The translations under genes were made by a program, and so were the position numbers. A stretch of DNA of 16,333 nt from positions 1 to 16,333 of the forward strand of contig RGOY01000010.1 of NCBI GenBank assembly GCA_010028225.1, written 5' to 3'. Shown one piece after another: positions 1 to 5,967 of the stretch. Under the pieces are notes generated by a model that saw only the letters and a list, made by a program, of their open reading frames with translations, searched no databases and was not told the DNA's origin. Numbering within the stretch: the stretch's first letter is position 1; every line of letters begins with the position of its first letter. This stretch comes from Actinomycetota bacterium (GTDB taxonomy: Bacteria; Actinomycetota; Actinomycetes; Nanopelagicales; Nanopelagicaceae).

Positions 1-651
1 TGTAATGACCATGGCAGTTGAGTGAAACCACATCTGCGCGACTACTGATTTCATCGGTGCCACTACTGGAAGCATCGGTACTCCCGCGCGCTCATAGTCA
101 TCCCTGTACTTGATGGCGAGCGCCCAGAAATGTGGCGGAGTCCAGAAGAAAATGAGGAGAAAGAAAAGCCATGCTGTGAGCGAGAGAGTGCCGGTGACCG
201 CCGCCCAGCCGATAAGCACTGGCATGCACCCGGCAATCCCACCCCAAACTATGTTCTGCGAAGTCCTACGTTTCAAACCGACGGTGTAGCCAAAGACATA
301 GAAAGCAATCGCAGCAACGGTAAGGCCCGTGGCTAGAGGATTAGTAAAGATCCAAAAGGTAAGAAGTGAGATCACCGTAATTGCGAAAGCGAAAGTAAGG
401 GCTGCTCCTTCACTCATCAGTTCTCGTACTAGTGGGCGCGTTGAGGTCCTTCCCATTACTTGATCGATATCACTCTCAATCACCATATTGAATGCATTCG
501 CCGCTCCTGCAGCGAGAGTTCCACCAAGGAGTGTTGCTAACGTGATTGCGAGGTCAGGTAACCCATCCGATGCAAGAAAGAGTGCAGGAACTGTGGTTAC
601 CAAGAGTAGTTCGACAACGCGCAACTTCATCAGCGCGATGTAGGCCCTCAC
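1..651 (-). CDS. ctaB: Protoheme IX farnesyltransferase (heme o synthase), 5' part; gene runs off the left edge
   Basis: This membrane prenyltransferase attaches a farnesyl group to heme b to make heme o, a precursor for heme-copper cytochrome oxidase. The minus strand reads openly from position 651 to the window edge (217 codons); the family is usually about 290-310 residues, so the C-terminal third lies outside. Seen: the first Asp-rich prenyl-diphosphate site NMVIESDID followed by RTSTRPL, the conserved TPPHFWALAIKYRDDY block, and several hydrophobic membrane segments. The GTG at 651 is chosen because an in-frame TGA lies five codons upstream and the resulting N-terminus (RAYIALMKLRVVELLLVTT) matches the typical family start. 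It is divergent from the beta-propeller gene at 693. Identification is very secure; only the exact start is open. Confidence 0.95.
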   Translation of the reverse strand, partial: MRAYIALMKLRVVELLLVTTVPALFLASDGLPDLAITLATLLGGTLAAGAANAFNMVIESDIDQVMGRTSTRPLVRELMSEGAALTFAFAITVISLLTFWIFTNPLATGLTVAAIAFYVFGYTVGLKRRTSQNIVWGGIAGCMPVLIGWAAVTGTLSLTAWLFFLLIFFWTPPHFWALAIKYRDDYERAGVPMLPVVAPMKSVVAQMWFHSTAMVIT

Positions 652-659
652 AGTTGGCG

Positions 660-665
660 AGCGTA
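660..665 (-). promoter_or_regulatory. Possible -10 box (TACGCT) for ctaB
   Basis: On the minus strand TACGCT fits the TAnnnT pattern and ends 8 nt before the GTG at 651. That would give a leaderless or nearly leaderless transcript. No -35 box is evident. The match is weak on its own and is listed mainly because the same arrangement recurs in the window. Confidence 0.3.
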
Positions 666-680
666 CTCAACTCTCTCGCA

Positions 681-686
681 TAGGGT
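681..686 (+). promoter_or_regulatory. -10 box (TAGGGT) for a leaderless beta-propeller gene
   Basis: TAGGGT ends 6 nt before the ATG at 693, placing the transcription start at or next to the start codon. No Shine-Dalgarno sequence is visible. This supports ATG 693 over the in-frame GTG at 687 as the translation start. Confidence 0.5.
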
Positions 687-692
687 GTGCTC

Positions 693-1823
693 ATGCACTT
701 TCATCCAACACATCCTCGTATTCGAGGTCGGGTGTTCTCCCTCACAGCTATTGCGATTCTGGCTCTCGTCGGAACAAGCATCGCACCCGCAAATTCGGAT
801 GAAGTCTCAAGTTCGGGCACCATCGCTGAGAAGAAGATGAGATTGGTCAAGACAATCACGGGAAACATCGCACCAAAGTCGGTACGTGCATCAGGTTTTG
901 GTTTAGTAAGCGCACACAACATGATGTATCGCCACTCTGTGACCATCTATGACAGTGCAAAGATGGAATTGATTGCAACAGTCCCAGATCAGGTCAACTT
1001 GAAAGATTTTGGATTCACGAAGTACCCATCGTCAGTCAAAGGCTCACCGGTTGAGGGTGCTTACTCCCCGGATGGGGCATACCTCTATGTCTCCAACTAT
1101 GCGATGTATGGCAAAGGTTTTACGAAGGAAGGCACAGACACGTGCTCGCCATCAGACGGATATGACAAGAGCTTCGTCTACCGAATCAACACAAATACTT
1201 TCAAGATTGATGCGGTCTATCCCGTCGGTTCGGTACCGAAAGTCGTCGAAGTATCGCCGGATGGTCGCCTGCTTTTGGTAAGTAATTGGTGCTCCTACGA
1301 CCTTACTGTCATCTCACTTGAGAGTGGCGAGAGAGTTAAACGAATCTCGATAGGCGCGTATCCCCGCGGAATCACGATCTCTTCTGACTCGCGCTTTGCC
1401 TACGTGGCACAGATGGGCGGATCGGTCGTGCATCAGATCAATCTCACTGACTTCACCCGAAAGCGCTTATCGATAGGTTCTAATCCTCGTGCGCTTCAAC
1501 TCTCCTCAGATGGAAAGACACTCTATGCAACGCTTAATGCATCTGGTCAGGTAGTGGCCCTTGATATCGAGAGCGGCAAAGTAATCAAACGTGTGACAAC
1601 AGGGAAAGCAGCAAGAAGCCTTGTTCTCTCTGATGATGAGAGCGCATTGATTGTGGTCAATTACTTCAGCGACACCTTAGCCAAGGTGCGTGTAAGTGAT
1701 TTTAAAGTGATGCAAAAGATAAAAGTTTGCGATGAGCCGATTGGTGTGACTTTTGATGGAATTTATGATCGAACATGGGTGGCTTGTTATGGTGGAGCAA
1801 TCAAGATTTATCAGCACAGTTAA
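693..1823 (+). CDS. Secreted YVTN-type beta-propeller repeat protein
   Basis: A 376-residue exported protein built of beta-propeller repeats. Residues 1-34 form a signal sequence (basic RIRGR, hydrophobic LTAIAILALVG, small residues before a likely cut near APA). The rest contains successive blades with the hallmark SPDG...LYVSN pattern: SPDGAYLYVSN near 125, SPDGRLLLVSN near 188, SSDSRFAYVAQ near 230, SSDGKTLYATLN, and SDDESALIVVN. Such propellers are common in surface and exported proteins; substrate or partner cannot be told from sequence. Four cysteines (150, 200 and two near the C-terminus) could form disulfides outside the cell. The stop lies 6 nt from the convergent DD-carboxypeptidase stop. 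I chose ATG 693 because of the -10 box placement; GTG 687 would add two residues. Exact function unknown. Confidence 0.8.
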   Translation: MHFHPTHPRIRGRVFSLTAIAILALVGTSIAPANSDEVSSSGTIAEKKMRLVKTITGNIAPKSVRASGFGLVSAHNMMYRHSVTIYDSAKMELIATVPDQVNLKDFGFTKYPSSVKGSPVEGAYSPDGAYLYVSNYAMYGKGFTKEGTDTCSPSDGYDKSFVYRINTNTFKIDAVYPVGSVPKVVEVSPDGRLLLVSNWCSYDLTVISLESGERVKRISIGAYPRGITISSDSRFAYVAQMGGSVVHQINLTDFTRKRLSIGSNPRALQLSSDGKTLYATLNASGQVVALDIESGKVIKRVTTGKAARSLVLSDDESALIVVNYFSDTLAKVRVSDFKVMQKIKVCDEPIGVTFDGIYDRTWVACYGGAIKIYQHS

Positions 1824-1829
1824 TTAAAA

Positions 1830-3026
1830 TCATCCGCTAGCTTCAAGAATCTCTGTATTCGCCGGCTTTGCCAGAGAACCAATCATTCGATCGATTGCCG
1901 CGCGTGCCCTCTCTGTTGCTGAGTAATAGCGCGGTATTCGATCAGCGATGACAGCAAAGGTGTATTCCTTATCTCCTGAGGTGATTAATCCGGCAAGGCT
2001 CACGGACCCGTTTACCCAACCCGTCTTCGCTCTCACCAAACCAACAGCATCTGGCGCGCTCTCTTTGAAACGTTTTTTCAATGTCCCGGTCTTCCCACTC
2101 GTCGGCAAACCCTGATAGAGCGATTGATATTCAGGAAGGCCGCGAGTCTTGTTCAAGAGATCTACAACCATGCGGGAGGTAATCCGATTCTGTTTTGAAA
2201 GCCCACTTCCATCCTCGACGTTGAGCCCATCGATACCAATCTCTCTTGCAAGGAGGGCGTCTTGGTAACTTTGTTGGAGACCACGCTTATCTCCCTCATA
2301 TCCGTGAGCGATCGCAGCATGGACTGCAAGGCGATCCGCCAATCGATTGTCACTGAAGCGAATCAAGAATTCGACCATCTGATTTACCGTCGGCGAGAGG
2401 ATTTGATAGAGAGGTTCATCTGACCTGAGCTTGGCTTCTTTACTGCTGATCTCCTTGAAAGTGACTTTGACATCTCCACTCTTGAAGTGCGATTTCAGTC
2501 CAGCAACATCTGAAGGGTAGAGCTTTGAGTAAAGCAGGGTGATTCGTTTCGGGCGTTCTCCTTCGCCAAATTGCGCTAGGGCAACATTGATCAGGTCAGG
2601 TGCGAATGCAGGTCCATACTTCAATGAAACCGAGCGAAACATGGTGAGCCATGGATCTCGCTCACCGACAATCATGAAGGTTGTTCCGGTTTCGACTCGA
2701 TAGATTGAAGTTGCAAATCTCTTGTCGCCACCTAAGAAAGTCAGCGCCGTATAACTCGTTAATACCTTCATTACTGATGCTGGAACACTCGGGGAATCTG
2801 GACGGTTCTGGTAGAGGACTACACCGGTCGCTGGATCTGTGACAAGAATTGCCGGATTGGAAAGAGATTTTGATTTAGCTTGCTTGATGAATTTTGCGGG
2901 AACACAGCTCTTCGACTTTACAAAGCAACTCGCGCTGACTGCACTCTCTTCAGCTGTCGCAGTGTTCGAGGCGAGGAGAGCAAGGGTCACAAGAAGTGAA
3001 ACCAGTATTCGATTCACCACTCGCAT
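1830..3026 (-). CDS. dacB: D-alanyl-D-alanine carboxypeptidase / endopeptidase, peptidase S13 (PBP4) family
   Basis: An exported serine peptidase of the PBP4 family, which trims the terminal D-Ala of peptidoglycan stem peptides and/or cuts cross-links. Seen in 398 residues: signal peptide about 1-25 (RILVSLLVTLALLA...TATA), the active-site SVMK (S84-x-x-K87, context VPASVMKVLT), the SDN motif (225-227), and the KTG triad (334-336, context RAKTGWVNGSVSLAG). A second KTG at 312-314 sits where relatives have a similar Gly-Thr-Leu stretch and is probably not catalytic. At 398 residues it is short for the family, suggesting a reduced inserted domain. The start at ATG 3026 is chosen over a longer frame (to 3077) because an AAGGAGG Shine-Dalgarno precedes it and the signal peptide begins there. 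It is divergent from the TrmH gene. Confidence 0.9.
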   Translation of the reverse strand: MRVVNRILVSLLVTLALLASNTATAEESAVSASCFVKSKSCVPAKFIKQAKSKSLSNPAILVTDPATGVVLYQNRPDSPSVPASVMKVLTSYTALTFLGGDKRFATSIYRVETGTTFMIVGERDPWLTMFRSVSLKYGPAFAPDLINVALAQFGEGERPKRITLLYSKLYPSDVAGLKSHFKSGDVKVTFKEISSKEAKLRSDEPLYQILSPTVNQMVEFLIRFSDNRLADRLAVHAAIAHGYEGDKRGLQQSYQDALLAREIGIDGLNVEDGSGLSKQNRITSRMVVDLLNKTRGLPEYQSLYQGLPTSGKTGTLKKRFKESAPDAVGLVRAKTGWVNGSVSLAGLITSGDKEYTFAVIADRIPRYYSATERARAAIDRMIGSLAKPANTEILEASG

Positions 3027-3030
3027 CACT

Positions 3031-3037
3031 CCTCCTT
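3031..3037 (-). promoter_or_regulatory. Strong ribosome binding site (AAGGAGG) fixing the PBP4 start
   Basis: On the minus strand AAGGAGG lies 4 nt before the ATG at 3026. It argues against the longer reading frame that would begin at 3077. A TAGAAT hexamer at 3089-3094 on the same strand could be the -10 box, giving a leader of roughly 55 nt. Confidence 0.75.
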
Positions 3038-3040
3038 CGC

Positions 3041-3046
3041 TAGAGT
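3041..3046 (+). promoter_or_regulatory. -10 box (TAGAGT) upstream of the TrmH gene
   Basis: TAGAGT ends exactly 7 nt before an ATG at 3054, the same geometry as the other apparent leaderless starts here. That ATG opens an 11-codon frame and not the methyltransferase frame, which begins at 3094. Confidence 0.45.
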
Positions 3047-3053
3047 GCGCATC

Positions 3054-3089
3054 ATGTTCACCGGATATCTCTACCACGGTATGGATTGA
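3054..3089 (+). CDS. Putative 11-residue leader ORF ahead of the TrmH gene
   Basis: ATG at 3054 encodes MFTGYLYHGMD and stops at TGA 3087-3089, only 4 nt before the TrmH ATG at 3094 and in a different frame. Its start is placed as for a leaderless transcript (7 nt after TAGAGT). If it is translated, ribosomes ending at 3089 could re-initiate at 3094, which has no clear Shine-Dalgarno sequence of its own. The evidence is spacing only; it could be chance, or the trace of a frameshift in a longer N-terminus. Confidence 0.3.
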   Translation: MFTGYLYHGMD

Positions 3090-3093
3090 TTCT

Positions 3094-3729
3094 ATGGTGG
3101 AACCTGAGATTGGACCCGGGGAGTTCTATCCCGTTGTTGGCGTAGGACCGCATCCCCTTCCTTGGCCGAATGATCCTAGGTTTGATCAAGAGTTGCTTGC
3201 TCAAGGTGACCGGAGAAATGTCAGCGATCAGTATCGATATTGGAGCGTTGAGGCGATAGTAAAAGATCTTGATACCAAACGAAATCCACTTCGCATCGCT
3301 ATCGAGAATTGGCAGCACGATCTCAATATCGGCTCAATAGTAAGAACTGCGAATGCATTTAACGTTGCTAGCGTGCATATTGTTGGGAAGCGTGATTGGA
3401 ATCGTCGCGGCGCTATGGTGACCGATAAATATCTTCATGTGATTCATCACAGTGATGTCCAAGACTTGAAGAGTTGGTGTAGCGAAAAAGGAATCCCGTT
3501 GATTGGGATAGATAACGTGCCGGGCTCAGTTCCACTCGAGAGTGCGCAAATCCCTCGAGAAGTGGTGATGTTCTTCGGGCAAGAGGGTGCTGGAATCTCT
3601 GATGAAGGGCAGCGCGCCTGTACCAAGATCTATGACATCGCCCAATACGGATCGACGCGATCAATCAACGCGTCAGCTGCTGGCGCGATTGCTATGTACC
3701 ACTGGGGTTTGCAACACCTAAAGCGCTAA
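3094..3729 (+). CDS. TrmH/SpoU-family RNA 2'-O-methyltransferase
   Basis: A 211-residue SPOUT-class enzyme that transfers a methyl group from S-adenosylmethionine to a ribose 2'-OH in tRNA or rRNA. The three family motifs are visible: motif 1 NIGSIVRTANAFNV (78-91, with N78, G80 and R84), motif 2 MFFGQEGAGIS (159-169), and motif 3 IAQYGSTRSINASAAGAIA (182-200), which forms the knotted cofactor site. The N-terminal stretch with DPRFDQELLAQGDRRNVSDQYRYW (split by position 28-50) is typical of an actinobacterial subgroup. The target nucleotide cannot be inferred. ATG 3094 is the first plausible start; the open frame continues upstream to 2839 but that part is antisense to the PBP4 gene. Its 3' end overlaps the convergent phosphatase gene by 38 bp. 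Confidence 0.88.
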   Translation: MVEPEIGPGEFYPVVGVGPHPLPWPNDPRFDQELLAQGDRRNVSDQYRYWSVEAIVKDLDTKRNPLRIAIENWQHDLNIGSIVRTANAFNVASVHIVGKRDWNRRGAMVTDKYLHVIHHSDVQDLKSWCSEKGIPLIGIDNVPGSVPLESAQIPREVVMFFGQEGAGISDEGQRACTKIYDIAQYGSTRSINASAAGAIAMYHWGLQHLKR

Positions 3730-4204
3730 GCAGACCATCGACTGCACGTTCGACCATTTCAAGAACCTCTTGAAATGCGCCATCAGCCATCCCGTAAGGA
3801 TCTGGAACCTCATCATGCTCAGCAGTTACATCAAATGAACGCAGAAGAAAGATTTTCTTATGATCATCATCCGACGCCATCGATATGACATTTCGCAGAT
3901 TAGATCTATCCATCACAAGAATGAGATCTGAATTAGCTATTCGTTCTGACGTTATCTGCGATGCGAGATGTTGATGCCTGTATCCGGCCTTCTCCCAGGT
4001 CCGCTGTGATGGCGGATTCGCCGCTTGCCCTTCATGCCAATTTGATGTTCCAGAACTCGATACCGTAATCGACTTACTTGAGATTTCTCGCGCTCTCGTT
4101 GCAAGCACCGCGGCAGCCATGGGGGAGCGGCAGATATTGCCAAGACAGACCATCATCACGTGGAGAGAGTCTTTAGTCTTGAGATAAGAGAGATCAGGAA
4201 CCAA
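3692..4204 (-). CDS. Low-molecular-weight protein tyrosine phosphatase
   Basis: A 170-residue cytoplasmic phosphatase of the arsenate-reductase-like LMW-PTP fold. It carries the P-loop CLGNICRS (C20-x5-R26, cysteine nucleophile and phosphate-binding arginine), the SSGTSNWHEGQ segment following the second strand (50-60), and the general-acid DPYG (135-138). In bacteria these enzymes often dephosphorylate tyrosine kinases of exopolysaccharide assembly or low-molecular substrates; the substrate here is unknown. It follows the TPR gene after only 12 nt in the same frame with a TAG between, so the two are probably co-transcribed. The start is uncertain: TTG 4204 gives a 19-residue lead to the catalytic Cys, while the internal GTG/ATG codons near 4159 would cut into the first beta strand. 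No good Shine-Dalgarno is seen. Confidence 0.87.
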   Translation of the reverse strand: MVPDLSYLKTKDSLHVMMVCLGNICRSPMAAAVLATRAREISSKSITVSSSGTSNWHEGQAANPPSQRTWEKAGYRHQHLASQITSERIANSDLILVMDRSNLRNVISMASDDDHKKIFLLRSFDVTAEHDEVPDPYGMADGAFQEVLEMVERAVDGLLSALGVANPSGT

Positions 4205-4216
4205 AATGAATTCGAT

Positions 4217-5152
4217 CTATTTCTCTTCGATGATTTCGCGGACGGTTTCGATTCGTCGCTCAATCTCTGAAGCACCGACCGAATCGCCACTTGCCCGTAA
4301 AGTCTTGGCTATCTCCTCTTCGACCTCCAGAATGAATTCAAAGTCTTTATCCTCTGATTCGGCGATCGTTCGAAGGACTCTCCGAAGCGTTGCTAAGCCG
4401 TTATCGACATTGCCGCTAAGGATTCGTGCTTTACCCAGTTCAAAAAGCGCGAAAGTCTCTCGTCGGTGGTCATTTGCGGTCTGAAATACATCAAGTGCGC
4501 GTTGGGCCGCTATCTCAGCGCCTTCGGCATCCCCCAGTGCTACAAGAGAGTAAGCAATTTTCTGATCACATCTGGCAACATGAATTACTTCTTTCAACTT
4601 CTTATAGATTGTTCTAGCCTCATTGAAAGCTGAGATCGCTTCGCTATGTTCCCCTAGGTCTCGCCTGGCACAGCCGATGAGATAGAAATCGTTAGCGGCT
4701 CCCATATCGTTTCCATCGACAAGATGTTCTTGAACACAATCTTCAATGCAGTCGATCGCCTTGCGATACTCCTTCGATGAGTAAAGCCATTCACCTAACG
4801 TGCAAGCAAGCTCAAGAGCCATCGGTGATTTATGTTCGCGAAGAAGTTCCACAGCCTTAGTCATTGCATTTGCTGCCTCTTCGATTCGATGAAGTTGATT
4901 GAGGTTGTAACCGATCGCTGAATAGGCTTGTGCTAAACCTTCTAAAGGTGCACCGGCGCCGAGCTCGGAATAGATATCTCGCGCAGTCTCAGCAAGGGCG
5001 AGCGCTTCATCGTATTGACCCCGCGCATATATGCGTGCGCTCAATTCATAGAATGTCTCGGCACGCTCTGCTCCCTGAACTTGCGGGATCCGCTCCCAGA
5101 GCATCTCTTCCGTGATGATGTCATCGTTTGTTGATTCATCATCACTGCTCAA
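4217..5152 (-). CDS. Cytoplasmic tetratricopeptide-repeat (TPR) protein
   Basis: A 311-residue all-helical protein made of consecutive TPR-like helix pairs, with no signal peptide or membrane segment. Clear repeats include AETFYELSARIYARGQYDEA (31-50), LAQAYSAIGYNLNQLHRIEE (73-92), DFYLIGCARRDLGEHSEAIS (155-174), QKIAYSLVALGDAEGAEIAA (197-216) and FALFELGKARILSGNVDNGL (234-253). The acidic N-terminus (residues 1-17) is probably disordered. TPR proteins act as protein-protein scaffolds; the partner is unknown, although the phosphatase directly downstream is a candidate. The start is TTG 5152, not the TTG at 5173, because GGAGG lies 6 nt upstream of 5152 and inside the longer frame. Confidence 0.82.
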   Translation of the reverse strand: MSSDDESTNDDIITEEMLWERIPQVQGAERAETFYELSARIYARGQYDEALALAETARDIYSELGAGAPLEGLAQAYSAIGYNLNQLHRIEEAANAMTKAVELLREHKSPMALELACTLGEWLYSSKEYRKAIDCIEDCVQEHLVDGNDMGAANDFYLIGCARRDLGEHSEAISAFNEARTIYKKLKEVIHVARCDQKIAYSLVALGDAEGAEIAAQRALDVFQTANDHRRETFALFELGKARILSGNVDNGLATLRRVLRTIAESEDKDFEFILEVEEEIAKTLRASGDSVGASEIERRIETVREIIEEK

Positions 5153-5157
5153 GGGAT

Positions 5158-5163
5158 ACCTCC
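5158..5163 (-). promoter_or_regulatory. Ribosome binding site (GGAGGT) deciding a TTG start
   Basis: On the minus strand GGAGG ends 6 nt before the TTG at 5152. It identifies this rare start codon and excludes the in-frame TTG at 5173. Confidence 0.65.
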
Positions 5164-5180
5164 ATAATCTCAAATCGGCT

Positions 5181-5198
5181 CAATCGTCTTACCGATTG
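5181..5198. promoter_or_regulatory. Inverted repeat in the TPR gene leader, possible operator
   Basis: CAATCG and CGATTG form a perfect 6-bp inverted repeat around a 6-nt centre, extendable outward by two G-C pairs across one mismatch (a G-U pair on one strand). It lies at or just after the transcription start predicted from the TAGGGT box at 5204-5209. No T-run follows it on either strand, so an operator or a 5' UTR hairpin is more likely than a terminator. Confidence 0.4.
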
Positions 5199-5203
5199 GG
5201 CGC

Positions 5204-5209
5204 ACCCTA
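5204..5209 (-). promoter_or_regulatory. Extended -10 box (TGC-TAGGGT) for the TPR-phosphatase unit
   Basis: The minus strand reads TGCTAGGGT, combining a TGn extension with a TAnnnT hexamer. It predicts a start near 5197 and a leader of about 45 nt that includes the inverted repeat and the Shine-Dalgarno. No clear -35 box is seen. Confidence 0.4.
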
Positions 5210-5250
5210 GCAAGAGAGGCTTAGAAGGCACCTGATAAAAGCAAATGTGA

Positions 5251-5949
5251 CTATTTCTTGAGGCCCCGGTTGGCGCGATCGAGGTCCTCTTGGAAGTCGA
5301 CTTCAACAGCAAAGAGGTCTGAGATATCTACTGGGGTGATCTTTACGCCATGTTTCTCTATTGCAGTCTCGATGCCTCGCTCGAAGTAATCCGATTCGGC
5401 ACAGGCCCGCAGTTCGCCGAGAAGCTTGGACTTATCGCCACCGGAGATGTAGTTGATGCCAACCGCCTCACCCAATGCGCCTTGTACCGTCTTGGAAAGT
5501 TCTTTGATATTTCCGACGCCATCGACAGTGTATTTGACCTCTTCTTCTCCAACGGCTGCAGTGTTAACAGAGACGAAAGATTGGTCTCGATCTACGAAAG
5601 GCTTGAGTCTGGCCAAGAGACTGGCATCGAAAACTACATCCCCATTGAGCCAAAGGACGCCACCATCAAAACTTGAAGCAAGCGCTCGCATCAAACTCTT
5701 TGATGTATTTGTCTGGTCATACTCCTCGTTATAGATATAGAGGCACCGAGGGAATGTCTCCATGATCATCTCCATCTTGAAACCAACCACAATGGAAATT
5801 CTTGCCTTGTCACCAAATACCTTCTCTATATTCTCAATCTGTTGTTGCATGATTGTTCGACCATCGACCAAAGGGGTTAGAGGTTTTGGAAATGGACGAC
5901 CAAGACGCGTTCCCATACCTGCAGCGAGAATCGTTATCTGGTAATTCAC
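5251..5949 (-). CDS. Sugar/polyol-phosphate nucleotidyltransferase (LicC / IPCT-like)
   Basis: A 232-residue cytoplasmic enzyme with a single nucleotidyltransferase domain, expected to join CTP (or another NTP) to a phosphorylated alcohol. Seen: the nucleotide-binding signature LAAGMGTRLGRPFPKPL (8-24), the metal-binding LNGD (101-104), and a NEEYDQTNTSKSL segment (74-86) resembling the substrate region of phosphocholine cytidylyltransferase LicC. An Asp-rich C-terminal stretch (VEVDFQEDLD) may hold the second metal ligand. The neighbouring genes encode two CDP-alcohol phosphotransferases, which need a CDP-activated alcohol, so a CTP:inositol-1-phosphate or CTP:glycerol/choline-phosphate activity fits the context; this is inference. 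The GTG at 5949 is the likely start, with a -10 box 6 nt upstream and no Shine-Dalgarno. It is divergent from the gene at 5968. Confidence 0.82.
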   Translation of the reverse strand: MNYQITILAAGMGTRLGRPFPKPLTPLVDGRTIMQQQIENIEKVFGDKARISIVVGFKMEMIMETFPRCLYIYNEEYDQTNTSKSLMRALASSFDGGVLWLNGDVVFDASLLARLKPFVDRDQSFVSVNTAAVGEEEVKYTVDGVGNIKELSKTVQGALGEAVGINYISGGDKSKLLGELRACAESDYFERGIETAIEKHGVKITPVDISDLFAVEVDFQEDLDRANRGLKK

Positions 5950-5954
5950 TCGTC

Positions 5955-5960
5955 TATAGT
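5955..5960 (+). promoter_or_regulatory. -10 box (TATAGT) for the CDP-alcohol phosphotransferase operon
   Basis: TATAGT ends 7 nt before the GTG at 5968, giving a leaderless transcript. It overlaps the minus-strand box at 5956-5961 by 5 bp, so the two divergent promoters share their melting region. Confidence 0.6.
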
Positions 5961-5961
5961 A
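5956..5961 (-). promoter_or_regulatory. -10 box (TACTAT) for the nucleotidyltransferase gene
   Basis: On the minus strand TACTAT ends 6 nt before the GTG at 5949. The transcript would be leaderless. Polymerase bound here would block the plus-strand promoter at 5955-5960. Confidence 0.55.
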
Positions 5962-5967
5962 TCGGAC

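Noticed and set aside
130..336. A 68-codon plus-strand open frame.
   Set aside because: It is fully antisense to well-conserved ctaB sequence and has a composition unlike a folded protein.
2085..2100. A second KTG triad in the PBP4 protein (residues 312-314) as an alternative active-site motif.
   Set aside because: The later KTG (334-336) has the right spacing from the SDN motif and the typical following Gly-Ser-x-Ala-Gly context.
2839..3093. The TrmH reading frame stays open about 85 codons upstream of the chosen start.
   Set aside because: This part is antisense to the PBP4 signal-peptide and active-site region, has no methyltransferase-like sequence, and its length would be unusual for the family.
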